A stretch of DNA of 64,000 nucleotides from Duganella guangzhouensis (GTDB lineage: Bacteria; Pseudomonadota; Gammaproteobacteria; Burkholderiales; Burkholderiaceae_D), in the NCBI RefSeq assembly GCF_009674535.1, contig NZ_WKJK01000006.1, positions 310,001 through 374,000 of the forward strand, written 5' to 3'. A model generated the notes under the pieces. The model did no database searches, had not been told where the DNA came from, and worked only from the letters and a program-made list of their open reading frames with translations. Positions 36,461 to 47,030 of the stretch are shown one piece after another. How positions within the stretch are numbered: position 1 is the first letter of the stretch; every line of letters starts with the position of its first letter. A program made the translations under genes and the position numbers.

Positions 36461-38188
36461 ATGCCCCACAATATCAGCCTGATTACCACCATCGCCGCCG
36501 CACTCGGAGCCGGTCTCCTGTTCGGTTATCTTGCAACACGTCTCAGGCTACCGGCATTGGTGGGATATCTGGCTGCGGGCATCATCATCGGCCCGGCCAC
36601 GCCGGGCTATGTGGCCGATGCCGCGCTGGCCGGCCAGTTGGCCGAAATCGGCGTGATGCTGATGATGTTCGGGGTCGGCCTGCACTTCTCGCTGGATGAT
36701 TTGTGGGACGTGCGCAAGGTGGCGCTGCCCGGCGCCGTGCTGCAGATCGCGGTCGCCACCGCGCTGGGCATGGGCCTGGCCCACTTCTGGGGCTGGACCA
36801 TCGGCGGTGGCCTGGTGTTCGGTCTGGCGCTGTCGGTGGCCAGCACGGTGGTGCTGCTGCGCGCGCTGGAGGAACGCGGCATCCTCGATACCTTCAACGG
36901 CCGCATCGCGGTCGGCTGGCTGGTGGTGGAAGACCTGGTGACCGTGCTGGTGCTGGTGCTGCTGCCGGCGCTGGCCGGATCGCTGGGCGGCGTCGCCCCC
37001 GATGCGGCCCACGGCGGCCATGGCGGCGATAGCAGCCTGTGGGCCACGCTGGCGCTGACGCTGGGCCAGGTCGGCGCTTTCATCGTGCTGATGCTGGTGG
37101 TCGGCCGCAAGCTGTTCCCGTGGATTCTGTGGCAGGTGGCGCGCACCGGCTCGCGCGAGCTGTTCACGCTGTGCGTGATCGCGGCCGCCGTCGGCATCGC
37201 CTACGCCTCCACCCACTACTTCGGCGTGTCGTTCGCGCTGGGTTCCTTCTTCGCCGGCATGGTGCTGCGCGAATCGGCGCTGGCGCACCGCGCCGCCGAG
37301 GAATCGCTGCCGCTGCGCGATGCGTTCGCGGTGCTGTTCTTCGTGTCGGTCGGCATGCTGTTCGAGCCATCGATCCTGCTGGAACAGCCACTCAAGCTGC
37401 TGGCGGTGGTGGCCATCATCGTGATCGGCAAATCGGTGGCGGCCTTCCTGCTGGTGCTGCTGCTGCGCTACCCGGCCAAGACCGCGCTGATGGTGTCGGC
37501 CAGCCTGGCGCAGATCGGCGAATTCTCCTTCATCCTGGCGGCGCTGGGCCTGTCGCTGAAGCTGATGCCGGTGGAGGGCCAAAGCCTGATCCTGGCCGGC
37601 GCCATCATCTCGATCGCGCTCAATCCGATCGTGTTCCGCGTCACCAAACCGCTGGAACGCTGGCTCGGTAACAACCCGGGCCTGGCGGCCAGGTTCGAGC
37701 GCCCGGCCGACCCGCTGGCCGAGCTGCCGATGACCACCCCGCACGAACATCTGCGCGGCCAGGTGGTACTGGTCGGTTACGGCCGCGTGGGCCGCCGCAT
37801 CGCCGCCGCGCTGAAGGCACAAGGCATCTCCTACGTGGTGGCGGAGCAGAACCGCGAAGTGGTCGATCAACTGCGCAAGGACGGCGTGCCGGCAGTGGCC
37901 GGCAATGCCGGCGAGCCGACGGTGCTGATCCAGGCCCACATCGCCCATGCCGCGATGCTGGTGATCGCGACGCCGGACACCTTCCACGTGCGCGCCATGA
38001 TCGAAACCGCGCGCGCGCTCAACCCCAACATCAAGACCGTGGTGCGCACCCACAACGATGCGGAAGCGGAGCTGCTGCGCAGCGAGCGCGCTGGCGAGAT
38101 CTTCATGGGCGAGCAGGAACTGGCCAAAGGCATGACGGCCTATGTATTATCGAGCCTGGCCAACCAGCAGACCCACACGCACCATTGA
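36461..38188 (+). CDS. CPA2-family cation:proton antiporter (YbaL/KefB-like)
   Basis: The 575-residue inner-membrane protein has about 12 hydrophobic segments of the Na+/H+ exchanger fold, including GYLAAGIIIGP and VGWLVVEDL. A cytoplasmic TrkA-N nucleotide-binding domain follows (VVLVGYGRVGRRIA, then VVAEQNREVVDQL, NAGEPTVL). It probably exchanges K+ or Na+ for H+. The ATG at 36461 lies after AAGGA; a TTG at 36440 is an alternative. Its stop overlaps the next start by one base. Confidence 0.9.
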   Translation: MPHNISLITTIAAALGAGLLFGYLATRLRLPALVGYLAAGIIIGPATPGYVADAALAGQLAEIGVMLMMFGVGLHFSLDDLWDVRKVALPGAVLQIAVATALGMGLAHFWGWTIGGGLVFGLALSVASTVVLLRALEERGILDTFNGRIAVGWLVVEDLVTVLVLVLLPALAGSLGGVAPDAAHGGHGGDSSLWATLALTLGQVGAFIVLMLVVGRKLFPWILWQVARTGSRELFTLCVIAAAVGIAYASTHYFGVSFALGSFFAGMVLRESALAHRAAEESLPLRDAFAVLFFVSVGMLFEPSILLEQPLKLLAVVAIIVIGKSVAAFLLVLLLRYPAKTALMVSASLAQIGEFSFILAALGLSLKLMPVEGQSLILAGAIISIALNPIVFRVTKPLERWLGNNPGLAARFERPADPLAELPMTTPHEHLRGQVVLVGYGRVGRRIAAALKAQGISYVVAEQNREVVDQLRKDGVPAVAGNAGEPTVLIQAHIAHAAMLVIATPDTFHVRAMIETARALNPNIKTVVRTHNDAEAELLRSERAGEIFMGEQELAKGMTAYVLSSLANQQTHTHH

Positions 38189-38970
38189 TGGAACGACGTC
38201 CTACCCGCCGCGCACTACTCCTTTCCGCTCTGATCGCGCTGCTGCCCACGGCGGACGCGCATGCGGCCGATGGCAGCGAGATCCCGATGCTGATCGCCGA
38301 ACAGGTGGACGCCAGCGGCCAGCGGCTGCCCACGCCACCGCTGATGACGGCGGTGGTGCAGGCAGTGGCCGCCGAGTCGGGGCTGAAGCTGGTGCTGCGC
38401 CCCTATCCATGGCGGCGCGCGCAAATGATGGCGGAAAACGGCGAAGGTCTGCTGTTCGGCGCCGCCATCACGCCGGAGCGCCTGCAAACGCTGGATTTCA
38501 GCAAACCGCTGTACGTGGTCAATCAATGGCTGGTCTCGACCGAGCGCGCGCCGCTCAACTTCCAGCAGTGGGACGACTTGCGCGGCAAGGTGATTTCGAT
38601 CAGCAGCGGCAGCAAATTTGGCCCGGCCTTCGAAGAGCGCAGGGACAAGCTGTTCCGGGTTGAGCAAAATGCCCCATCGGCCAGCAGCCGCCTGAAAATG
38701 CTCAGCGCCCACCACGTCGACGCGGTGCTGCTGGTGAGCTTCCGCACCGCCCCCCAGTTCACCACCAGCCTGAATTGCGCCTTCAGCGGCGGCGAACGCT
38801 TGCTGGTATCGGACAAGCCGGTCGGCAGCGAGCCGGTGCTGATCGCGGTGCCGAAGACGCCGGCGCTGGCCAGCCTGCTGCCGGCGCTGAACGGCGCCAT
38901 CGAGCGCCTGACCAAATCGGGCCGCATCCAGAAGCTGCTGGACGAACGCGCCCAGCAAAGCGGCTGCTGA
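38188..38970 (+). CDS. Periplasmic solute-binding protein, family 3 (amino-acid type)
   Basis: The 260-residue protein has a signal peptide (RRALLLSALIALLPTADAHA) and a family 3 solute-binding fold, with LRPYPWRRAQMMAENGEG and LDFSKPLYVVNQWLVS near the ligand hinge. No permease or ATPase gene is adjacent, so it could act with a distant ABC transporter or as a sensor. The ATG overlaps the antiporter stop (TGATG). Confidence 0.8.
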   Translation: MERRPTRRALLLSALIALLPTADAHAADGSEIPMLIAEQVDASGQRLPTPPLMTAVVQAVAAESGLKLVLRPYPWRRAQMMAENGEGLLFGAAITPERLQTLDFSKPLYVVNQWLVSTERAPLNFQQWDDLRGKVISISSGSKFGPAFEERRDKLFRVEQNAPSASSRLKMLSAHHVDAVLLVSFRTAPQFTTSLNCAFSGGERLLVSDKPVGSEPVLIAVPKTPALASLLPALNGAIERLTKSGRIQKLLDERAQQSGC

Positions 38971-38971
38971 T

Positions 38972-41050
<2,079 letters not shown>

Positions 41051-41107
41051 CTAAAGTCCGCGCGTGCTGCTCTTGTATTCTGCCACCCTTTACCGTACGC
41101 TGGCCAA

Positions 41108-41722
41108 ATGATGCGATTCCTTCTGTTTTTGTTGTTAGGTGTGAGTGCCGCGATGGCCACGGCGCAGGCACCCAAGCTTGATCTGCCCAAGCTGGAGGTA
41201 TCGGTCAATCGCGTGGAGCAGGACGGCCAGCATATGTATGAGGTCAACGCCATCGGCTACGTGGCGGCGCCGCTGCCCAAGGTGTGGCGCATCCTGACCG
41301 GCTACGAACGCATGTCGGAATTCGTGCCGGACATGGAGTCGTGCAAAGTCCTGTCCCGCAATGGCAATGAAGTCATCATCGAACAATTCGGCGTGGCGCG
41401 TTTTCTGTTCATGTCACGTACCATCCACCTGATTGTGAAGGCGGTCGAGCAGCCGATGTCGGCGATCGACATCTCGCTGATCTCGGGCGACATGAAGCAT
41501 TATGAATCGCGCTGGGAGCTGGTGCCGGTGCCGGAAAGCGGCGGCACCAAAATTGTCTATCGCGGCCGGCTGATGCCAAACTTCTACGTGCCCGGCATCC
41601 TCGGCAACAAGCTGGTGAAAAGCGATATCGAGCGCATGATGAGCGCCGTGCTGGCGCGCCTCGACCGCAAGGACGCGCCCAAAGTGGAAGCTATTCCACA
41701 ACCGCAGTCGGGCAGCAATTAA
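41108..41722 (+). CDS. Exported SRPBCC/polyketide-cyclase-fold protein
   Basis: The 204-residue protein has a signal peptide (LLFLLLGVSAAMATAQA) and a START-like fold; landmarks are VWRILTGYERMSEFVPDMESCKVL and the C-terminal helix KSDIERMMSAVLARL. Such folds bind hydrophobic ligands. The function is unknown, and the export signal is unusual for a family that is often cytosolic. Confidence 0.75.
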   Translation: MMRFLLFLLLGVSAAMATAQAPKLDLPKLEVSVNRVEQDGQHMYEVNAIGYVAAPLPKVWRILTGYERMSEFVPDMESCKVLSRNGNEVIIEQFGVARFLFMSRTIHLIVKAVEQPMSAIDISLISGDMKHYESRWELVPVPESGGTKIVYRGRLMPNFYVPGILGNKLVKSDIERMMSAVLARLDRKDAPKVEAIPQPQSGSN

Positions 41723-41731
41723 GCCGGCGAA

Positions 41732-42184
41732 TTAAGCCAAATACGTATCCTGCGACCGCAGCTCGGCAAAGTTTTCCAGGCTGCCGATCTTGATCAGCAC
41801 CGGATTCAAACTCAGCTGCGCCTGCATGGCGCGCCAGGCGAACTGCCATTCCTGCTCATGCGCCTCGGCGGCGGTCTTGGTGAAGGCCGCGCCCAGCGCC
41901 GCGCGCGTGCCGTATTCGATCGCGCCATCAATGCCGGCCCAGCTTGGCAAGGTGCGCTGCACGGCGCGGTGGATGCGCTCGCCGAATTCCTCGGTGTTAT
42001 GGATGATCAGGCAAGCGTCGGCCGAGAAGGTCTCAAACAGCTTGCGGTCCCAGGCCTGGGAAAAGCTCAGCGTCAGGCAATGGTTGGCCGGACGCAGGAT
42101 GAATTGGCCCTGGGTCAGCGCCAGTTCCAGGTCTTCGCGCACGCCGTAGCGGTACAGGGTGGGCGGGCGTTGGTAGTCGTGCAT
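41732..42184 (-). CDS. Conserved hypothetical protein
   Basis: The 150-residue protein is soluble, with no signal peptide. It contains CLTLSFSQAWDRKLFE and CLIIHNTEEFGERIHRAV segments and an Ala-rich helix. I do not recognise the family. The start is put at the ATG at 42184, 20 bases after the stop of the DUF2721 gene; the longer frame overlaps that gene. The two are probably co-transcribed. Confidence 0.7.
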   Translation of the reverse strand: MHDYQRPPTLYRYGVREDLELALTQGQFILRPANHCLTLSFSQAWDRKLFETFSADACLIIHNTEEFGERIHRAVQRTLPSWAGIDGAIEYGTRAALGAAFTKTAAEAHEQEWQFAWRAMQAQLSLNPVLIKIGSLENFAELRSQDTYLA

Positions 42185-42204
42185 GATGTTCTCACAAAAA
42201 AAGT

Positions 42205-42654
42205 TTAACGCTTGCGGCGGACGTGACGCTGGGAACGCATCCACGCCGACGCAATAAAGATTTCGCGCAGCAGGGCAACAAAGCTGCCGACCAGACAGAG
42301 CACCGCCACCACAAAGGTGCCGGCTATGTATTTGTCAAAACCGAAATTGGTGACATCGCCCAGGAACAGCATCGTCACAATCACGCACACCATCAAGCCA
42401 CAGGCGGTCGACAGGAAGATCGAGATATTGATCAGGTGCGAGCGGCGGTACAGCACGTCCAGCTCATTCAGATAGGCATCGCTATACGCCACATCCAGCC
42501 GGTCTTCCAGCACCCGCGAACGGTCGATGATGCGTGCCAGCCGGTTGGTCAGCACGATCAGGTTGGTACATACGCCCGACAGCAGGAAGACCGGCGCGAT
42601 CGCCAGTTGAATGATGTGACCGATATCTCCGGTCTGGATGTTCATGATTGCCAT
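42205..42654 (-). CDS. DUF2721-family membrane protein
   Basis: The 149-residue protein has an N-terminal helix with APVFLLSGVCTNLIVLTNRLARIIDR, a charged linker, two strongly hydrophobic helices (ISIFLSTACGLMVCVIVTMLFLG and FVVAVLCLVGSFVALL) and a basic tail. This pattern matches DUF2721 inner-membrane proteins of unknown function. Confidence 0.8.
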   Translation of the reverse strand: MAIMNIQTGDIGHIIQLAIAPVFLLSGVCTNLIVLTNRLARIIDRSRVLEDRLDVAYSDAYLNELDVLYRRSHLINISIFLSTACGLMVCVIVTMLFLGDVTNFGFDKYIAGTFVVAVLCLVGSFVALLREIFIASAWMRSQRHVRRKR

Positions 42655-42690
42655 GCGATTTATTCTTATCGATTAGTTCATAGTTTAACA

Positions 42691-42715
42691 GCCCGCGTCC
42701 CCGGCGGGCTTTTTT
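42691..42715. terminator. Intrinsic terminator-like hairpin
   Basis: GCCCGC (42691-42696) pairs with GCGGGC (42704-42709), followed by TTTTTT on the + strand. It lies right after the - strand prolyl aminopeptidase stop, so it may end that transcript too, although the U-run is on the other strand. Confidence 0.5.
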
Positions 42716-43671
42716 CAGGCAAAACCGCGATGGCGCTTGAACTGTTCGGTGGCGGCCACCAGCGCGCGCGAGATGCCTTTTTCCATGGCGCCATGGCCGG
42801 CGTCCGGTATCATCTTCAGCACGGCTCCAGGCCAAGCCTGATGCAAGCGCCATGCCGACACCGGCGGGCAGATCACGTCATAGCGACCCTGCACGATCAC
42901 CACCGGCAGGTGGGCGATGCGGTCGATATTGTTGATCAGCTGCTCGTCGCTGAAGAAGCCCAGATTGGCCATGTAATGCGATTCCAGCCGGCCGACGCCC
43001 AGGTCCAGCGCGTCCGACGGCGGATCCTCGGCCTGCGGCAGCAGGAACACGCGGCGTCCCTCGAAGCGGCTCCAGGCGCGCACCGCCGGCCAGTGCACGG
43101 CCGGGTCGTCGCTCATGATGCGTTTGACATAAGCCTGCAGCAGATCGCCGCGCTCCGCCTGCGGAATCGGCTCGACGAACTCGGCATGCACCTCGGGGTG
43201 GAACCAGCGCGCACCATCCAGGAACCAGTCGATCTCCGCCTTGGTGCACAGGAACACGCCGCGCAGCACGAAGCCGAGGCAATGCTCCGGATGGGCCTGG
43301 CCGTAAGCCAGCGCCAGCGTCGAGCCCCAGGAACCGCCAAACACCAGCCATTGTTCGATACCGCACATCACGCGCAGCTTTTCGATATCGTCGATCAGCA
43401 GCTGGGTAGTGTTGTTGCGGCACTCGCCCAGCGGAGTCGACTTGCCGGCGCCGCGCTGGTCGAACAGGATCACCCGGTACTGTTCCGGATCGAAGAAGCG
43501 GCGGTGCTGCGGCGACAGGCCGGCACCCGGGCCGCCGTGCAGGAAAATCACCGGGATGCCGTTCGGATTGCCCACTTCCTCCCAGTAAATGGTGTGCACA
43601 TCGTCGACCGCCAGCATGCCGTGACGGGACGGCGCGATCGGCGGGAACAGGGTGGAAGATGGGTCGAACAT
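42715..43671 (-). CDS. pip: Prolyl aminopeptidase (S33 alpha/beta hydrolase)
   Basis: The 318-residue enzyme has the oxyanion motif LHGGPGAGLSP, DQRGAGKS, the nucleophile Ser in FGGSWGSTLALAYGQ, and the Asp and His near the C-terminus (GRYDVICP, DAGHGAME). It releases N-terminal proline from peptides in the cytoplasm. The start is at 43671, preceded by AAGGA. Confidence 0.92.
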   Translation of the reverse strand: MFDPSSTLFPPIAPSRHGMLAVDDVHTIYWEEVGNPNGIPVIFLHGGPGAGLSPQHRRFFDPEQYRVILFDQRGAGKSTPLGECRNNTTQLLIDDIEKLRVMCGIEQWLVFGGSWGSTLALAYGQAHPEHCLGFVLRGVFLCTKAEIDWFLDGARWFHPEVHAEFVEPIPQAERGDLLQAYVKRIMSDDPAVHWPAVRAWSRFEGRRVFLLPQAEDPPSDALDLGVGRLESHYMANLGFFSDEQLINNIDRIAHLPVVIVQGRYDVICPPVSAWRLHQAWPGAVLKMIPDAGHGAMEKGISRALVAATEQFKRHRGFA

Positions 43672-43706
43672 GGCTATCCTTGGGAACATTGATAGCAGAT
43701 TGTACG

Positions 43707-43738
43707 AAAAAAAAGCCAGGATCGCGAACGATCCTGGC
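43707..43738 (-). terminator. Intrinsic terminator of the phaAB operon
   Basis: On the - strand a 10-bp perfect stem (GCCAGGATCG / CGATCCTGGC, 43715-43738) closes a TTCG loop and is followed by eight T. It lies 24 bases after the phaB stop. Confidence 0.9.
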
Positions 43739-43762
43739 TCTTCCGTAGCGGTGGTGCCGCGC

Positions 43763-44503
43763 TTAAGACATGTGCTGGCCGCCGTTGATGGCGATGTTGG
43801 AGCCGGTCACGAAGGCCGCCTCGTCCGACGACAGGTAGGCCACCAGGCCCGCCACTTCTTCCGGTTTGCCCAGGCGGCCCATCGGAATTTGCGGCACGAT
43901 CTTGGTGTCGAGCACGTCCTGCGGGATTTCCATCACCATCTTGGTGCCGATATAGCCTGGCGAGATGGTATTGACGGTTACGCCCTTCTTGGCCACTTCC
44001 AGCGCCAGCGCCTTGGTGAAGCCGTGCATGCCGGCCTTGGCGGCCGAATAGTTGGTCTGGCCGAACGCGCCCTTTTGGCCGTTGACCGACGAAATATTGA
44101 TGATGCGGCCCCAGCCGCGCTCAACCATGCCGTCGCACACCGGCTTGGTCAGGTTGAACACCGAATCCAGATTGGTCTTGATGACCGCGTCCCAATTCAC
44201 CTTGTCCATTTTCTTGAAGGTCATGTCGCGTGTGATACCGGCGTTGTTCACCAGCACATCCACCGGACCAATATCCTTTTCGATCGCTGCGATGCAGGTT
44301 TGTGCGGAGTCATAGTCGGCCACATCGCACGGGTAGGCGCGGAAGTTGTAGCCTTGGTCACGGGTAGTGGCCAGCCATTGTTCGACCTTCGGATTGCCAG
44401 GGGAATACGTGGTGACGACGCAATAGCCTAGCGCTGACAGCTTGAAACAAATCGCTTCACCCAGACCACCCATGCCACCGGTTACCAATGCCACTCTTGC
44501 CAT
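43763..44503 (-). CDS. phaB: Acetoacetyl-CoA reductase
   Basis: The 246-residue short-chain dehydrogenase has TGGMGGLG for NADPH binding, NNAG, the Ser of ISSVNGQKGAFGQ and the YSAAK catalytic motif. The QKGAFGQTNYSAAKAG block is characteristic of PhaB, which makes (R)-3-hydroxybutyryl-CoA for polyhydroxybutyrate. It is 84 bases downstream of phaA on the same strand. No polymer synthase gene is in the window. Confidence 0.93.
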   Translation of the reverse strand: MARVALVTGGMGGLGEAICFKLSALGYCVVTTYSPGNPKVEQWLATTRDQGYNFRAYPCDVADYDSAQTCIAAIEKDIGPVDVLVNNAGITRDMTFKKMDKVNWDAVIKTNLDSVFNLTKPVCDGMVERGWGRIINISSVNGQKGAFGQTNYSAAKAGMHGFTKALALEVAKKGVTVNTISPGYIGTKMVMEIPQDVLDTKIVPQIPMGRLGKPEEVAGLVAYLSSDEAAFVTGSNIAINGGQHMS

Positions 44504-44587
44504 TTTCGTCCCCTTCTTAATGAAAACCAAAATCGGAGTGCGGCCCGAAGCGATGCCGGGCCGCCAGATCTGTCTTACTCGTGTTCC

Positions 44588-45766
44588 TTACGCGCGTTCG
44601 ATCGCCAGCGCCACGCCCATGCCGCCGCCGATGCACAGCGAGGCCAGGCCTTTCTTGGCGTCACGACGGATCATTTCGTGGATCAAGGTCACCAGCACCC
44701 GCGCGCCGGACGCGCCGATCGGGTGGCCAATCGCGATCGCGCCGCCATTGACGTTGATCTTGCTGGTATCCCAGCCCATTTCCTTGTTGACCGCCACCGC
44801 CTGCGCGGCGAAGGCCTCGTTGACTTCCAGCAGGTCCAGGTCGTCCGGGGTCCAGCCAGCCTTTTTCAGCGCCAGCTTGGTGGCCGACACCGGGCCCATG
44901 CCCATGAAGGCCGGGTCCAGGCCGGACGAGGCGTAGGCCTTGATCTTGGCCAGCACCGGCAGACCCAGTTCCTTGGCGCGGGTGGCGGTGGTCATGATGA
45001 CGGCGGCGGCGCCGTCGTTCAGGCCGGAGGCATTGCCGGCGGTCACGGTGCCATCCTTGGCGAAGGCTGGACGCAGGCCGGCCAACGCTTCCAGGGTCGA
45101 GCCCGGTTTGACGTATTCGTCGCTGTCGAAGACGATGCTGCCCTTCTTCTGGACGATTTCCAGCGGCAGGATTTCATCCTTGAACTTGCCGGCTTTTTGC
45201 GCCGCTTCCGCTTTCAGCTGCGATTGCAGCGCGAATTCGTCTTGCTCGGCGCGCGAGATGTCGTATTTCTTGGCCACGTTCTCGGCCGTGGTGCCCATGT
45301 GGTACTGGTTGTAGACGTCCCACAGGCCGTCGACGATCATGCTGTCCACCGCCTTGAAATCGCCCATGCGGAAGCCGTCGCGCGAGCCGGGGATGACGTG
45401 CGGCGAGGCGCTCATGTTTTCCTGACCGCCGGCGATGATGATCTGCGCGTCGCCCGCTTTCAGCGCCTGCGCCGCCAGGTGGGTGGCTTTCAGGCCGGAG
45501 CCGCAAACGTGGTTGATGGTGAAGGCTGGAATGGTGTTCGGCAGGCCGGCCTTGATGACGGCCTGGCGCGCCGGATTCTGGCCGACGCCGGCGGTCAGCA
45601 CCTGGCCCAGGATGGCTTCGCTCACCAGATTCGGATCGATGCCGGTTTTGGCCAGCAGGCCCTTGATGACATGCGCGCCCAGTTCCGACGCCGGCACCTT
45701 GGCCAGGCTGCCACCGAATTTACCCACACCAGTACGGCCTGCGGCCACGATAACTACATCATCCAT
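44588..45766 (-). CDS. phaA: Acetyl-CoA C-acetyltransferase (beta-ketothiolase)
   Basis: The 392-residue biosynthetic thiolase has the acylated Cys in [22 protein letters not shown] and the C-terminal CIGGGMG with the second catalytic Cys. It condenses two acetyl-CoA to acetoacetyl-CoA. The start MDDVVIV has GGAGA upstream. With phaB it forms the first two steps of polyhydroxybutyrate synthesis; an FNR-type palindrome lies about 200 bases upstream. Confidence 0.92.
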   Translation of the reverse strand: MDDVVIVAAGRTGVGKFGGSLAKVPASELGAHVIKGLLAKTGIDPNLVSEAILGQVLTAGVGQNPARQAVIKAGLPNTIPAFTINHVCGSGLKATHLAAQALKAGDAQIIIAGGQENMSASPHVIPGSRDGFRMGDFKAVDSMIVDGLWDVYNQYHMGTTAENVAKKYDISRAEQDEFALQSQLKAEAAQKAGKFKDEILPLEIVQKKGSIVFDSDEYVKPGSTLEALAGLRPAFAKDGTVTAGNASGLNDGAAAVIMTTATRAKELGLPVLAKIKAYASSGLDPAFMGMGPVSATKLALKKAGWTPDDLDLLEVNEAFAAQAVAVNKEMGWDTSKINVNGGAIAIGHPIGASGARVLVTLIHEMIRRDAKKGLASLCIGGGMGVALAIERA

Positions 45767-45962
45767 TTGATTCTCCAATGCGCCAGCCTCGCTGGCTAAG
45801 TTGAGCGACAACGCGAACTTTTATCATACGCCGTCCACACAGACCGTGTGGCAGGTTTCGATGGTGCGTCGCCACGAGGAATCGTAAAGTTTTGTTAGCA
45901 CCATCCATGTCTGCTGCGCAAGCGCCGGAGACTAATCCTATGCGCGGTTTTCAGCGTCGAGT

Positions 45963-45976
45963 TTGATGCACATCAA
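45963..45976. promoter_or_regulatory. FNR/ANR-type palindrome upstream of phaAB
   Basis: TTGATGCACATCAA matches the FNR-family consensus TTGAT-N4-ATCAA at every fixed position, and the palindrome extends one base on each side. It lies in the 248-base gap between metR and phaA, 197 bases before the phaA start. Confidence 0.6.
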
Positions 45977-46014
45977 ATCCTTCATATGTATTTTGAAGAA
46001 ACCATAACAATTTG

Positions 46015-46923
46015 TCACGATAATAATTTGATACCGTCCAGCGAAGCCGCGCATTGCTCACGTATCACATTGACGAAGTCCAGCACGTAAGCCTTGTGTT
46101 TCTGCGCCTCCGGCACCGATACGAACAGATCGCTCCACAAGCCCTGCTCGCCCACCGGGCGCGCAATCACGTAGTCGTAATCGACATAATTCTTGATCGC
46201 CCAGTTCGGCAGCGCGGCGACGCCACGGCGGCTGGCCACCAGTTGCAGCACCGCGACGGTCAGCTCGGCATTGCGGCGCTGGAAGTCGATATGGGCCGGC
46301 GCCAGCACTTCGCGGATCAGGTCGATACGCTCGTCCGGCACCGGGTAGGTGATCAGGGTTTCGCCGTTGAAATCGGCGGCGTGCAGGCGGCGCAGGCTGG
46401 CCAGCCGGTGTTTTTGCGCCATCACCACCAGGATCTCAAAGCGGAACAGCGGGAAGGTGGCGAACTCGCCGCCATAGTTGCGGCCGATCACCAGATCGGC
46501 TTCGCCGCTGCGCAGCAATTCCGCCGCCTCGCTATGGAAGCCGGACACCAGATCGATCTCCACTTCTGGCCAGCGCTTGCGGAATTCATCCATCACCGGC
46601 ATCAGCCAGTCGAAGCAGGTGTGGCACTCCAGCGCGACCCGTAAACTGCCGGTATCTCCCTGCATCAGGCGTGCAACTTCGCGCTCCGCGCTTTCAATTT
46701 CCGGCAACAGCATGTCGGCCAGCTTGAGCAGGCGGGCACCGGTGGCGGTAAAGCCGATCGGCACCGATTTGCGCTCAAACAGCGGGCCGCCGTAGCGATC
46801 TTCCAGCAATTTGATTTGATGTGACAGGGCGGACTGCGTCAGGTTGAGCAGTTGGGCAGCACGCACGAGACTGCCAGCCGAGCGCAACGCGCTCAAGGTG
46901 CGGAGGTGGCGTATCTCTAGCAT
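46015..46923 (-). CDS. metR: LysR-family regulator of methionine genes
   Basis: The 302-residue regulator has an N-terminal winged helix (LRTLSALRSAGSLVRAAQLLNLTQSALSHQI) and a LysR effector domain. Its length and its divergent position directly beside metE are those of MetR, which activates metE with homocysteine as co-inducer. It probably also represses itself from the shared 107-base intergenic region. Confidence 0.9.
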   Translation of the reverse strand: MLEIRHLRTLSALRSAGSLVRAAQLLNLTQSALSHQIKLLEDRYGGPLFERKSVPIGFTATGARLLKLADMLLPEIESAEREVARLMQGDTGSLRVALECHTCFDWLMPVMDEFRKRWPEVEIDLVSGFHSEAAELLRSGEADLVIGRNYGGEFATFPLFRFEILVVMAQKHRLASLRRLHAADFNGETLITYPVPDERIDLIREVLAPAHIDFQRRNAELTVAVLQLVASRRGVAALPNWAIKNYVDYDYVIARPVGEQGLWSDLFVSVPEAQKHKAYVLDFVNVIREQCAASLDGIKLLS

Positions 46924-46979
46924 GGTCTATTAATTTTTTTCATGTGAACCCGTAAAATCTTTCGTTTTGATTATAGACC
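46924..46979. promoter_or_regulatory. Shared metR/metE regulatory region
   Basis: GGTCTAT (46924-46930) and ATAGACC (46973-46979) are inverted repeats flanking an AT-rich stretch, and a small palindrome TTCATGTGAA sits between them. These are candidate MetR sites; the classical TGAA-N5-TTCA box is not present in exact form. Confidence 0.4.
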
Positions 46980-47030
46980 GGTTTGCCGCACACTTTATAT
47001 CACCAATATTAAATGCGGATGACAGGCATC

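Noticed and set aside
43763..45766. Complete polyhydroxybutyrate operon
   Set aside because: Only the thiolase and reductase are here; no polymer synthase, phasin or depolymerase gene was found in the window.
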